Shown here piece by piece: positions 36,076 through 48,200 of a stretch of 64,000 bases of DNA. A program made the translations under genes and the position numbers. Under the pieces are notes generated by a model. That model did not search any database. It was given only the letters and a program-made list of their open reading frames with translations, and was not told where the DNA came from. This DNA is from Zantedeschia hybrid cultivar (taxonomy: Eukaryota > Streptophyta > Magnoliopsida > Alismatales > Araceae): contig JARZZO010000002.1 of the NCBI GenBank assembly GCA_030544215.1, forward strand, positions 77,569,150 to 77,633,149, given 5' to 3'. Position 1 is the first letter of the stretch. Each line of letters starts with the position of its first letter.

Positions 36076-37585
36076 GTCAGAGATGCTGCTGCCATGCTGT
36101 TACGTCTGAGCTCCACCTTCACATGATGATGATTGCCTCTGCAACCTCTTCTTAAGTGTTCTCCTTGTCTTCTTCACCAGGCCTTCTTGGGAGTTGAAGC
36201 TGAGGAGAAAGCCAAGGGTGGGGGAGCAGAGCAGGTGAGCTGTGACAGGGGTTGAGATTGAAGAAGATGGCTCTGACCTGTGCCTTTTTGGGAGTGAGGG
36301 GAGGATTGGGCCAGTGTGCTTCAATCTAAAGCAAAGTACCATGTGTGTTGGTGAGAGAAAGAGAGAGGGGAGAGAGAGGTATTGCTTTGGTCTTTTTCTT
36401 TGTTGTTCTCTACTTTCTCTTACTTTTTAAGTATGATGTTGGGGGTGGGGGAGGGAGAAGGGGAGATAGGAAAAGAGAGAGAGGGAGGAGTACGATTCCT
36501 CTCAGTATGGATTTGGATTGAACTCAATGAGTACATAGAGGAAAGAGAGAATCTTTCATAAAAATCCTTCCTCGAGAATAGAAAAAACATCATATGAATA
36601 GATTTTTTGAAACATTTCCTTTTTTTTACCGACTGAGTTCAATCTAGACTTGCAAATAGAAGATCTCTGTTCGAGAGGGAGGAGGTGTCACAAGAGGGTA
36701 GGAGAGAGTTGATGGTCATGTTGACTGGAAGTAATCGATGGTGTTGGGTGCAAGTTAATCAATGGAATTGTGATTATTTTGGGGTCTTTTGCTAGGGGGG
36801 AAAGAAGCATGAAGACTCTTCCTTCTCTAGGTGGGTGAGAAGGTAAGGATTTTATCCAGAAAATTTGGCGTTAGGTAAGATACTTTGTGTGATGTTTCTA
36901 CCCTAACCATCCCTTAATCCGTCCACCTACCAGTACCCAAGTTGATATAACAACACTGAGGTAACGAGCAAAGAGTTTCCAAGAAGCTTTAACCACCTGC
37001 AATTGGATTGATTAAGCAGCATTTGGGAATGATGTCTGCTCCAATTCCTACTACTACATTTGGGAGTTTGGCCCAATTTATTCCCAGATGCCATCAAAGA
37101 ACCTGCTAACAGATTGGCATCAAAGAGGGACTAGTTGTGGCAGCAACCTATGCTTTTGATGCTAAGTGCCAACTAAAGTGTTTGAGGATGGGGACATTAA
37201 GTTCTAATTTCGAGATAATGTTCATGACTTTGAAGGAGTGCACTAATGCACTTTCATGGAGTTGTCCCTCCTTTGTTCCCAAAAGAGAAGGGGAGTCATC
37301 CCCACATCCCCTCCATGTTGCCCTCATCCTTTAGAAAAATTAAATACCACACAACTTTATTATCAGTCAAACAACTAGCTTTCTTGGTAGTGCTAAAGCC
37401 TCTCTTAGGACCCCTCCACCCAAAAAAAAAAAAGGAAAAAAAAAGAAAAAAAGCTTGCATGATATTGAATGCTCCTTATTTTCAAAGGCACTTATCAAAA
37501 TTTCTGAATTAATGGACATATTAAAGGTGTGTTTGACAAAATTTTTAGTTGAAAGATGACTTTTTCTTTCATATTTTCACATTTA
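36073..37585. other. RING-H2 upstream region and intergenic DNA
   Basis: The first ~400 bp probably include the RING-H2 promoter, and GA/CT-rich stretches continue to about 36500. No clear TATA box was found on the minus strand. Beyond that no gene or bounded repeat is visible. Confidence 0.4.
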
Positions 37586-37589
37586 GCAG

Positions 37590-37997
37590 TATTGAAATTA
37601 TTAGGTTGTCCAACACAAAATTATATTAAGTGTAGAAGGCATCATATATTATTAAACGTATTTTGATTTATTTTTTCAAATATGGAACTAGATAAACTCA
37701 TTCAACTTAAAATTATAATGTATCGAGTGGAGAGGGCACCATCATTTAAGCATATTTAATTTGTTCTTTTTTTATATAATTATATATTAACATGTCTCCT
37801 CATGTGCAAGCAATTTAGGCTCTGTCATATAGATGATGATAAATATAGGATAGATAATCTAAATTATAATCATGAGCTCTTATACGATATTAAAGTTATT
37901 GGGTCGGTCAACTCAAAATTTAAGACATTGAGTGAAGAGGGTACCAAACATTTTTAACATAATGTGATTTATATTTTTGTAATGTGAGACTAAACCA
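37590..37997 (-). mobile_element. Decayed TRIM with three LTR-like segments
   Basis: Three diverged copies of the LTR seen at 33642-33964 lie at about 37590-37690, 37690-37792 and 37885-37997. The internal segment between the last two keeps 'CATGTCTCCTCATGTGCAAG' and a damaged primer-site word near 37870-37885. The first two LTRs are adjacent without an internal segment between them, so the element is rearranged. Confidence 0.55.
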
Positions 37998-39080
37998 GCA
38001 AATATAAAAGGTATTAAGTGAGCATGGTTATAACAAAAGATTGATAGTCATATAAGACAAATCTTCCTTAATATTTTTATTTTTATTTCAATTTAAGAAA
38101 TCTTAATCTACATAATTAAATTAAATAGTGTGAGTAAATATCTTTCAAGAGTTATCGTCTTTCCCTCAAAATAATTAGACGAAAACTTATGAAAGTCTAT
38201 GGCCTAAACTTCATGCACGAACAGGAAGATCTAGAAGTTACGGATCCTAGTTTATGCTTCCAAAACACGTCTGTTTATACTCCTCAGTACATTTGTTTAA
38301 GGATACTTATCTTTTATTTAGATAATAGGAAGACTTAGAAGATGCGGATCCTAGTTGATTTTTTCAAAACATGTTTGTTTATATTCTTAATTATTTGTTT
38401 AATGGTACTAATCGTTTATTTTTAGATTGTTTAGTTGGCATACGCCTTGCGCGCCACCACGCCGGCCTTGCGCGACACCTCACGCGTCCTCCTCCCGCCA
38501 CCCAATCTCCAGGGGGTGACACCCTGGGAACTTAAATTTCCAGCACTGCCCCCTCCCTAATACAATAATTTCGAAAGTGCCACTGCACTCTTCTTAGCCC
38601 TACTTTTGAAAGTAGGATGGGTTTTCTTAGCCCTACTTTTGAAAGTAGGATGGGTTATCCTATATTACTTATATCGGATTACTTATATTAAAATAAAGGA
38701 AGTTTCACTTTGATAGAGGTGTAAGATCTATTAGCAAAAGACATAATAAACAATTCTTAAATTTTAGATGAAATTGTTTATTCTGCTTATTCAAAGAATA
38801 AGTAATTTTGACGAATGTAATTAATTTCACTTGTTAAAAGTAGAATTAGTAAAGCGCAAGGCGATTTCTCGCAAAAGGGTCCTATCTTTCATTGAAATTA
38901 CCAAATTATCAAGCTCGACTTGGGAGTAATTTTTGTAAAGAACAAGGGGGCATCTGTACTTGTGCATGGGACACATAGGGCTGACGATTGGCCATGCTGC
39001 CATGGTGGATGATGACCTCCGTCCAACAGGGGAAATAGGAACAGATCAACGGAGTAGAGAGCAAGGGAGATTTGGACGGT
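37998..39080. other. Intergenic with a short GC-rich patch
   Basis: No gene is supported. A GC-rich patch at 38430-38540 (CGCGCCACCACGCCGGCC) stands out, but it has no frame of note. About 38650-38830 resembles the MITE termini at 15.8 kb (TATTAAAATAAAGGAAGT...AGAATAAG words). Confidence 0.4.
38588..38657. repeat. 35-bp direct duplication
   Basis: A unit containing CCCTACTTTTGAAAGTAGG and then ATGGGTT occurs twice in tandem with no change visible over the unit. The unit itself contains the small palindrome CCTACTTTTGAAAGTAGG. Confidence 0.8.
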
Positions 39081-39084
39081 TAGG

Positions 39085-40830
39085 TTTTCCCACCAACCAG
39101 GACTTGCTTAGGAAGGGAGTCACTTATTTTAGTTAAAGAACCATAATTAACATGAAGAAGAAGTAGGAGCGAAGACGACGACAGTATTGAGTGAGGATGA
39201 GATCCTCCAGATTAAGATGTACTCTCACTCAAATTGGAATATAAGTGAATCAATCACTTATCATAAACAATAAAAGGACTCAAATTCATATTTACCTCAT
39301 GGGAATAAGAGCATACTCTAATCTAGAGAATAAAAGTTAGAAAATCTCATTTCTCTGGACATGTTTGATCCGTCTATGGCACCCGCCTAATAAAAGGTTG
39401 CCATAGTCTTAATAGCACAATCTTGGGACCTTCCAATTGGGTCGGGGTTCTCTAATTTGTCTGGCTGAGAAAAACACCTCGGTGCTCGACTGTACGCATG
39501 GTTCGGCTGCGCATTCCGTGCGGGAGTCGTGCGCACGGTGAGCACTGAGGTGTTTTCCTCAGTTGCCTAATTGAGGGAACTCCGACCTCCTTCCAATTGG
39601 TTGGAGTTGTATACGACGAGGATGTGGAGTCGTGATTTTCAAGGTCGGTGGGAGTGGGACTCATGAAGTGGAGAGGGGTGTGAGTGGGACTCATTGCCTA
39701 ATGTCTTCAGTAAGAAGTGGAGAGGGGTGTGAGTGGGACTCATTGCCTAATGCCTTCAGTAAGAAGTGGAGAGGGCATCCTCCCTTGAAAACTTGTAAGA
39801 AAAGGATGTTCATCTTTCGCTGTCTTGTAACAAAAGGATGGTCATCTTTCAGTGTCTAAGATGGGTCAAATTCACTTGGATCCTTCAAGCTTTGTTCACG
39901 CAGAACTAAAAGAATCTTTCATCTGAACCAAAAAAAAAAAAAAAGGTTCTTTCGTTATGAGTTTAGCATAGAGAGGCTTATTTTGCAAAAAATGTTCGAT
40001 TACCCATGCGCATGGGGATCGTGACTTAACTTTGAGTAAGTTGGCTCTATCTGAACCGCACCTAAATCACAGTGCGGATAATGAACTTTCTATTGTTGTA
40101 TCCACTAAGCAAATTGTATTTCTTAACTAGTATAGAAAGTGTTCAATCCAAAACTACTTCGACATCTAGATGCAAGTAGTTATTGGTAGGTTACTAGATA
40201 GGTAACAGTCGAAATGAAGACTTATGAAATTCACATTTGAAGTACAAATTAACCAACAAACTACTTTTATCTCAATTTAAAATCTTAAAACTATTTCATA
40301 AGAGAAGCAAAGATGCATTTTAAATTAAACTTGTCACATTACCCATGTAAACCTCACTAATGAAGATTAAGCTAATCCAACTCCCCGCTTAATTAATATC
40401 AACCCTTTGATTAAAATTGAAGAACTCGATCGTATTAACAATACAGAACAAGGACTTGGGGGTCAAGGTTTGCACCAACCAGGGACTTATTTTTAAGTGT
40501 CCCGGTCACTTGTTTTAGCTAAACTACCCCCATCAACATGAAGAAGAATATGATGCGGGAGAGAAGAAAGTGACAGAGTGAGGGAGCGTGGATGATTTCC
40601 GTTGAATTGGTTTGGACCGGTGCATTGCACCGGGCCAATGGAAGACTGCCACATGGAAGATTGGCATCTTGTTATTGGCCGGCGCAACGTACCACAAGGA
40701 TCGGGATTCGTTGCTTTCGAGGTTGGTGGGGAGTGGACTCACCACCTACAGTGAGATGGCGTGGAGGCTGACCTAATGATGTCGAGGGGGTGCCCCCCTT
40801 GAAAACTTGAGACAAAAGAATGCATTTTAT
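39085..40830. repeat. Pair of diverged direct repeats
   Basis: Segments at about 39085-39200 and 40470-40590 share ACCAACCAGG, a TTTTAG(T/C)TAAA word and AACATGAAGAAGAA. Segments at about 39600-39860 and 40680-40830 share TCGAGGT/CAAGGTTGGTGGG and CTTGAAAACTTG. In the first copy a 60-bp unit (GAAGTGGAGAGGGGTGTGAG and following) is tandemly duplicated (39666-39785). A hairpin lies at about 39465-39565. The class is unknown; terminal repeats of a decayed element are possible. Confidence 0.5.
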
Positions 40831-41290
40831 AATGCCTAATGTATGATATAATATACAATACTATAAAATAAAAATCTCGTCGGCCCTTTTTCTACTCATT
40901 TGAAGTTTCAGTCTCTTATTTTGGTCTATAAGAAAGGGTCACTGTCAGATGGTTTGCGCATTCTCTTGTTTTCTTTTACAAACAATCAAATGAATGTTTA
41001 GTTGATATTTGGTGAATGCCAATACATGATCAGCTGAGCTAATGTCGAAAATTTTACAAAAAGAGCTTCTTCCCATGAGGTTAGAAAATCTCTCACATTG
41101 TGTTTAGTGTGGAGAAGTTTTCTTGGTAAAAATTATTGATTATCTATATGATTCACCTCATTATTTAGTTTTGAATATGCACTTGGAGCTTTATGAAAAG
41201 GTTTGTTTTAACAAAGGGAATAATAAACAAAGGAGAGTAGCTACTCTTTTGCTACCGACCACTTTTAAAAGAGAAGTCACCGGGGCAGGA

Positions 41291-41291
<1 letters not shown>

Positions 41292-41341
<50 letters not shown>
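41292..41341. repeat. (CT)25 microsatellite
   Basis: An uninterrupted CT run. No gene is directly adjacent; the MYCBP gene begins about 0.9 kb downstream. Confidence 0.95.
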
Positions 41342-41342
<1 letters not shown>

Positions 41343-41649
41343 CATAGTGGGAGATGCGTTTAAGAAGGCCAAAGCTGGAGCAGGCCCCTCACCCCTCAAT
41401 GTGCTTGTTTCACCTTTAGAGAATCAAGTGGATGCTTATGGCCCATGAGCCCTCTTGACTTAGTATGTCCAATCTAGGGCCCACGGCCCATTAAAGAGGA
41501 ATCCATTAATGAGGGGGTCACTAAGGAAAAAAGAAAGGAGTGAGACAAAGTTGTCATGGTCATTTTGTAGCCTGAGGAAAGTAAAAAGAGACCAAAAAGG
41601 ATGTTGTCAGTTCTTAGCCTACAAGGAATAATAGTAGGGATGAATCTAA

Positions 41650-42030
41650 GATGGATCCGTGATTATATTCGTTAATCGTTATGCTATCAGTTTGGATGGA
41701 CTATTCATTAATTGACCTATAAACTAACATCCTACATAATAATGGCCCAATAAGTTTTTTGTTCAGAAGATCTGCTTACAAAGCAATTGAATGCAAAATG
41801 ACCAGAGAAATAAGGGATATCTAACCAAATATGAAATGTCATCAAATCAAGATTTAGTAAAAAAATAATAATAATAATACACGAAGGAAAAAAATATGAC
41901 CCAAAACTGCCACTGTGCCGTCAATCCCTGTCACCATCACTACAAACGAAGAAAAATTTGTATCCGTTACCTTATTTACTATGCATATTATTTTTAAAAA
42001 ATTATCCCTTAACTAACCTATAAACTAATG
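41650..42030. repeat. Dispersed repeat, inverse of 5340-5650
   Basis: Contains TCATTAATTGACCTATAAACTAAC at about 41706-41730 and a second similar word at about 42005-42030. These are reverse complements of the words at 5390-5460. It ends about 260 bp before the MYCBP start codon, next to the GC-rich leader. Confidence 0.5.
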
Positions 42031-42288
42031 GTCATCGGATCCGAACCACGCTGTCTGCCGGATGTTGACCTGACCGGACCAGGTCCGCCGAACCGGCTCC
42101 ATGGCCCACTAGCTCCGACCGTGTTGACCAGGACGGTTCGACTCGCCCGAGTCGAAACAGCCTTTCCCCCTTCTGCTTTTCCCCTCCTTCGCGTTGGGCT
42201 CACTTCTCCCCCGTCTTCCCTTTCCTCTCCTTCTCTGCCAGATCCCTGCTGGCTTCCCCATGTGACCAGCGCCACAAGGAAGAAGAGC

Positions 42289-45200
42289 ATGGTGCGTCTC
42301 CATTTCCCCTCTACAGTAGCTAGTAATGTCTAAGATCAGCGGGAAAGATGAGTTCTTTCTCTGCAATTCCGTTGTTCTACCCATTTCTTTGCAAGTCACA
42401 TTGTGCTAGTTGTGATTTATCTTCTCAAGATGATGTTTTGCTTGTGACCCATTTCCGGTTTTCGCACTTGTGGGTGGTTATGCTGTGTAGCTCTGCTAAG
42501 CACGGAGATGAGAGCCTGTGATTAGAAACTTTTCTTGGTTTCTTTTCTCTATCTGACCAGGGGGGGTGAGGCTGGGTGGGGTCCGTGCCCATAAACTGTT
42601 CGATTTAGTGCATACTGGATAGATCAGATAAATGCATAGTGTGTTCGTCCCCAAAACGGGCATCTCTGGGCTTATTTTATGGTTGTTGGAGGTTGTATTC
42701 ACAGAGGTCAACTGGGTTCAGTTTCTGGATGTGATTGATTGCCATTTGCAGGGTCCTCTAATGTCTGCCCAAAGTGGGCTTAGAAGTCCGAAATGACTGT
42801 CGTCAACTTAATACTCTAATAATATTCCGTGCTTTTGATTCCATTTTCTAAATGTTTATTTGATCAGTTAGTTGTTGATATGGATTTATCATTTTATCTT
42901 GAAGATATATCCTTTCTGAGCATCCTAAATTTTATTTATGAGGGATTGTCTGCTGTGCCAGCTGAGTATTTAGCCTGAACCTAAAGATAATATCCATTGA
43001 ACCCATAAGTGGTTGTTAAACAAAATATGTGCAGACCCTTAACTGTAATTCACAAGAGGCACTCTATATTCTAGCGTTGTTATGCGCAAATTTGCACTTA
43101 ATTTTAGATCTTTATATTTCCAGGTCCAAGGATCATTAAGAGCTGCCACTTGTGAGAGTATATGAACTAACAACGTCTATGGTTTGACTGGTTCTTATCT
43201 GGTTTTGAGCCCAAGACTGGGAAAGAATTTAGTTGAAGAATCTAGGGCAAATAAAAAGCTGCTAAGAGTCTTTAAGTATAAATATCTGAAGCTTTAAGCT
43301 GACCCTTCCATGAGAAGTTGGCTTTCTCAACTCTAAAATTTATAACCGTTGTTTGGATTTTGCATGATGACAAGATCTGGATCATGATATAAATATAAAC
43401 GTTGGAGCATCATGGTACAGAAGTGGGTATCTGAGTAACCATTCTGTAATGTTGTAGTCCATTTACAATTTGGAGTCAAAATGGGAGATCATCATGTGTT
43501 TTACTTTGGTGGAGCAATGTCTTCTTCTAGGTTGAGAGAGAGAGGAGATACAATGAGGTGGTTAGGTATGGCATTGGCTAGATATGAATGAGGGTACTAT
43601 TCTTGAACTTTAGAATGAAAAGATCGTCAGACTTGGAAGTTGTAATGTATTGGTTCATGATTCATCTTAAAATTGGTATGCGGGTTTTTCTTTTCTAATT
43701 CTGGGTTATGATTGGCCCATGGTTATATCAAAGTTGGTTCATAATGAATCATAGTCCTTATGTTAAATCCTTATATTACAATAAATTTCTTATTTCCTTA
43801 ATTAAATACCTTATTTTCACAAGGATAGAAAATTATATAGGTAATTACAGATGAAGGACCAGAAGATACTCAACTATACAACAATTAGTGTTTCTCCTTT
43901 CAGTTATAATCCATGTGAGTTATAGCGCTTGAACTGTTGAACACTAAAACACCTGATTTCACTTCATCTGTCAGCCTGTCACTGCTGTATAATTGGTCAA
44001 ACACTAGAGGGGCCTGCAACCCATTGCCATTTCAGCTGTGCACTTTGGATGCAATCTTTGCTTCCTAAAGGGTGCATTGTAGCCAAAATACCACCAGACC
44101 TGGCCCAATTTTTACATTGCAAATTTTCATGTGGTCTCTTTCACGGTCCATTTTGTCCATGTAAACTTGCACGCTGTAGACATTGGTGTTCATTTTATCT
44201 TTTACATATGAAACTTCTATATTTACTTTGTTTCATAGGGATTATTTTGCATTTTATCCAATAGAAAATCTTGGTAGTTCTATTGCATTATCTCTATAGA
44301 ATAATAGATTAACCAATTCTTAAATTTTTGACATGCATAATCCATTGGCATGTAAACCAATTCTTAAACTTTTGTCTTACATAATCTATTGGGCATGTAA
44401 ACAGTTATTCCAGAGTTGTGGTGTTATTTAATCATTTATTACAGGGTCTGAATGCCAATCATATGTGGGCATTAACAATGGCCACTGCATGCTTTCTTCT
44501 CTGCATTGACTATGTAATGATTCATCATTCACATTTTATGCAGGAAAAGGAAGCAAAAAAGGAGGCTTTCAGAAAGTACCTAGAGTCAAGTGGAGTGCTT
44601 GATGCTCTTACAAAGGGTTTACTTCATTTTGCCCTTTGTCTACACAATAAGTTTTAATAGTTTTAATGCTAAGCAAGTTTAAGAATATTGATGTATTAAT
44701 TTCTTTGCGTGCTTCTCTTTTTTTTAGCACTTGTTGCTTTGTATGAGGAGAATGACAGACCATCATCTGCAATTGAGTAAGTTCTGTTGTCTTGTTTCAT
44801 ATGCTTGCTTTATGCTCTTCATTTTATCTCAAAGTGCATCGCTTAATATTCATTGTAAAATGTGATTAGGATGGTCCACACTCCACAGATGAAACAAAAT
44901 TAGGGATTCAAGAATTCACACTATCTGCATATTCCCAGAAAGTTCTCTTCCTGCAGCGGGGAGATACATAAAGATGTGTCCCAAGAAAAAGCAAAAACCA
45001 GCTTTCATTCATTGATATCTTATACTAACGGAAATGCAGTGCTGTGCAGAGCTCAATCCATGAGGATTCCAAAACTATGCTTTCTGCATCATTGAATGAA
45101 GTGTTACTATCTTCTCTGCTTCCTGCAAATGCAATGTATCATATCATTCCCTTAATAGGTAGTTGCAAAATGGACTATGAAGAAGCCAGTCTTGATGAGA

Positions 45201-48200
45201 ATATAGAAAGTTAGAAACAGGTCCTGATCATGGATATCCCATACAAAAAGTTCAGGACATTGCACCCAGGGAAACATGCTCCATGCTCATGGGAGAAGCA
45301 GAAGCCTATTGTTTCCTAATTAGAAACATATGGGGAGCACCTGCAGTTGATACCCCATAAATTTGGTTGTTTGGGAATAGTATAAAGTCTACTCTATGAG
45401 TACATGTGAATCTTCAAAGTTCAAAGCAGCCCATTGGCTCTGAAGTTTTATGCAAATCGGAATATAGTTTCTCTTCTCCTATAAAAGGAAAGTATATGTG
45501 GTCAAATCCTGCACCCTAATGGTAAATAATCATATTTAATACATTAGACTAACCTGGGAGAACACATTTGGTCGTAACCCCCGGGAAATCACAGCAGCAG
45601 AAGAACATAAAACAAAAATGATTTCCCAAACCGGTTCGGGCTCCGATTGATGCAACAAAAACGATCTTGAATAAATCACATGAGATTTATCACATTGCAC
45701 ATAATAAGTTATCCTGTGAAAATCGATGCCGAACTCCTCGAAGCTTTGAGCCGCACAAACATCCGGCCTTTAGAGCTTAATCCACACCAACCCGCGCAGC
45801 AACGGAGCTCTCCTTCTCCAACACCCGCACAAACCCACTAGCCTCGAGAGCTCTGTTGGCAAGAGTCCAACCCTTCCAACTTTTACTTGACGGCCAACTT
45901 TTTTGGAATGGGTAAAGCATTAGCTAGGTTACGGGTCGGAGAACATGTGTTTTTTATAGAATGGTAAGGCGGTAGCTTGAACCGCCTCGTTTAACCAAAC
46001 CTATCTTTAACTGCCGCAGTTAAAGTAAACCCCATGGTATATTATATATCACTATATTATTATTAGCTTATTTATCAATCAAGCCTAATAATACATATAT
46101 TATATATATACCTTTTATATTATTGTATATATACTTTTAAGCCATTTATAAATTCTTTTTCTAAAAGAATTTAATGTTTTAGTATATTTTTCCATACAAT
46201 AATATTCCGTTCTGCAAGAGTTATTTGTGTGTGATCCTCTAGGCCCATTATCACTCTGGTTTAAAGATCCATTAACTTCTAATCTAATTAGAAGTAAATT
46301 AAACTGGTTATTCCCAATAACTATTTAATTTGTTCCGGACTTTTTTTATTACGTTGGGTCAAGCAAATCCGCGTGATCCCAGAGGATGCCGGGTTCATCT
46401 TCTCCCTGTCTGGCACCTGTAAGTCTTCAGTTACCGTATCGTTATAATCTCTCGCTCATTCTATGAGTCCGATCCAATTGTGTGGTATGGTTATGTCAAA
46501 CCACTAGTGATCGTGTCGTCTGACCATGACCTCCATAATAATTTCACGTTCGTTCTAAATGAACCTATACCACCCTGGCCAGGGATTTAGTGGAGCGTCC
46601 ATGTCATGACTCATTAACTGTCTGTGATATACCTGACAGTGAGCGATCCCCTCTTGACCATTAACGGTCTTCGCATGTATCTTGATGTGGCTAATAATTC
46701 AGTGTTTCATGACTTATGGTTAAAGTCACTTAACCAAACATTAAACCACACCAATCCTCATGCAAGACCACATTAATGTCTCAGGTCAAAGGATCAACGA
46801 TACTACTGAGACAGATGGATCTTCAGTTGACATTAGGTATAATTAACCATGTGAAGATCTATCAGCGGATCAGTTTAGTGAACATCCTCTCAGGATGAAC
46901 ACCCACACATATGTGCTGGTGCCCCGCACCTGTGACCGTGAGATTGGTCATCTACACATCATGCGTGCTGATTTACAAGTAATCAATGTCCTAGAGTGAT
47001 TACTCTCCAATCAGGAACAATTTAAGATATGTGTCCATATACAGTCAAACTCACATTCGAGATCCTATCTCGAAATTGACTTTATAACCACATATCCCAG
47101 GGACAACGCAAAGCAATCCACATATTACAAGTTTACGCTCTAATTACCACTTAATTATATTGAACAAGATTGTATAACACATTGGGCCTACACGACCCAT
47201 AATTGGTCTGTAGGACACCCAAAACTAACACACCTCCCATGATAGAATTGGCTCAATAACTGGGAGAAGCATGTGACAAGCTTCCATGACAGAAATGGCT
47301 CAATTTAAAGTTTGATATTGAAGATAAGAGGATGAGAGTGTAGAGAACATCTTTCAGATTACATGGCTATGAAGTGCTTGAGGCTGATCTGATGCTAGAG
47401 ATGCAGGGAAGGACTTAAATCACATGAAGACCATTGAGCAGGTGAGTTTCCTTTTCTCCCCTCTGTAACTTATCTTCTGCATTTGCTTAACTAAATAATA
47501 CTCTCTGTAGTCAAAGACAAGAGGCGAGTGAGGTGACCAGGAGTTCGCATCAGCCTCAAATTCCTGGGAGATCGCCTCGGCATTTTTGGCGATGTGTTTA
47601 CTCTGATAAACCACCATGAAAACTAATGTGGCAGCATGTAAGAGAACATAAAAGATAATCATACCAATTTGTATAAAGCACTCATATAAGTAGCGGATGG
47701 TCTTAGGAATCATCAGAGATAAGAAAAATGTAGCAGCCTGTAAGAGAACAAGGAGGAAAAATGTGGTAACATGCAAGAGAAAAAAGACAGTGGACATTTT
47801 TCAAAAGAGGCATTAGCCACTTTGGAACAATTAACAACAAGAAAAGGAATACCACATTTTTCTTCACTATGCTGTTATTGATAGTGTTCAGAGGATTTGT
47901 CTAGATCTTCTCAAATCCAATGGAATCAGAGGGTAGATGTTATTGAATTGTTAATGACATGTGATAGCTTGTGCCCTGTTAATCAGGAACCAGAAGTTTG
48001 GAATATCATTTTACCAGCTATGCTTTGGGTGATATGGATGGAAAGGAACCAGAGAATTTTCAACAATCTTTTCTCAAAACCAACTGACATTATCAAGTGT
48101 AGCATTCAGTTTCTCCACGATTGAAACTACCACTGTCCAGAGATCAAGTTCAGGGAGTCTTTGATTTTAGCAAATTTGTATAAGTGGAATACTTTCTTCA

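Noticed and set aside
47420..47797. 125-codon minus-strand hydrophobic frame
   Set aside because: Coincides with a decayed hAT MITE whose relative at 48279 is not open.
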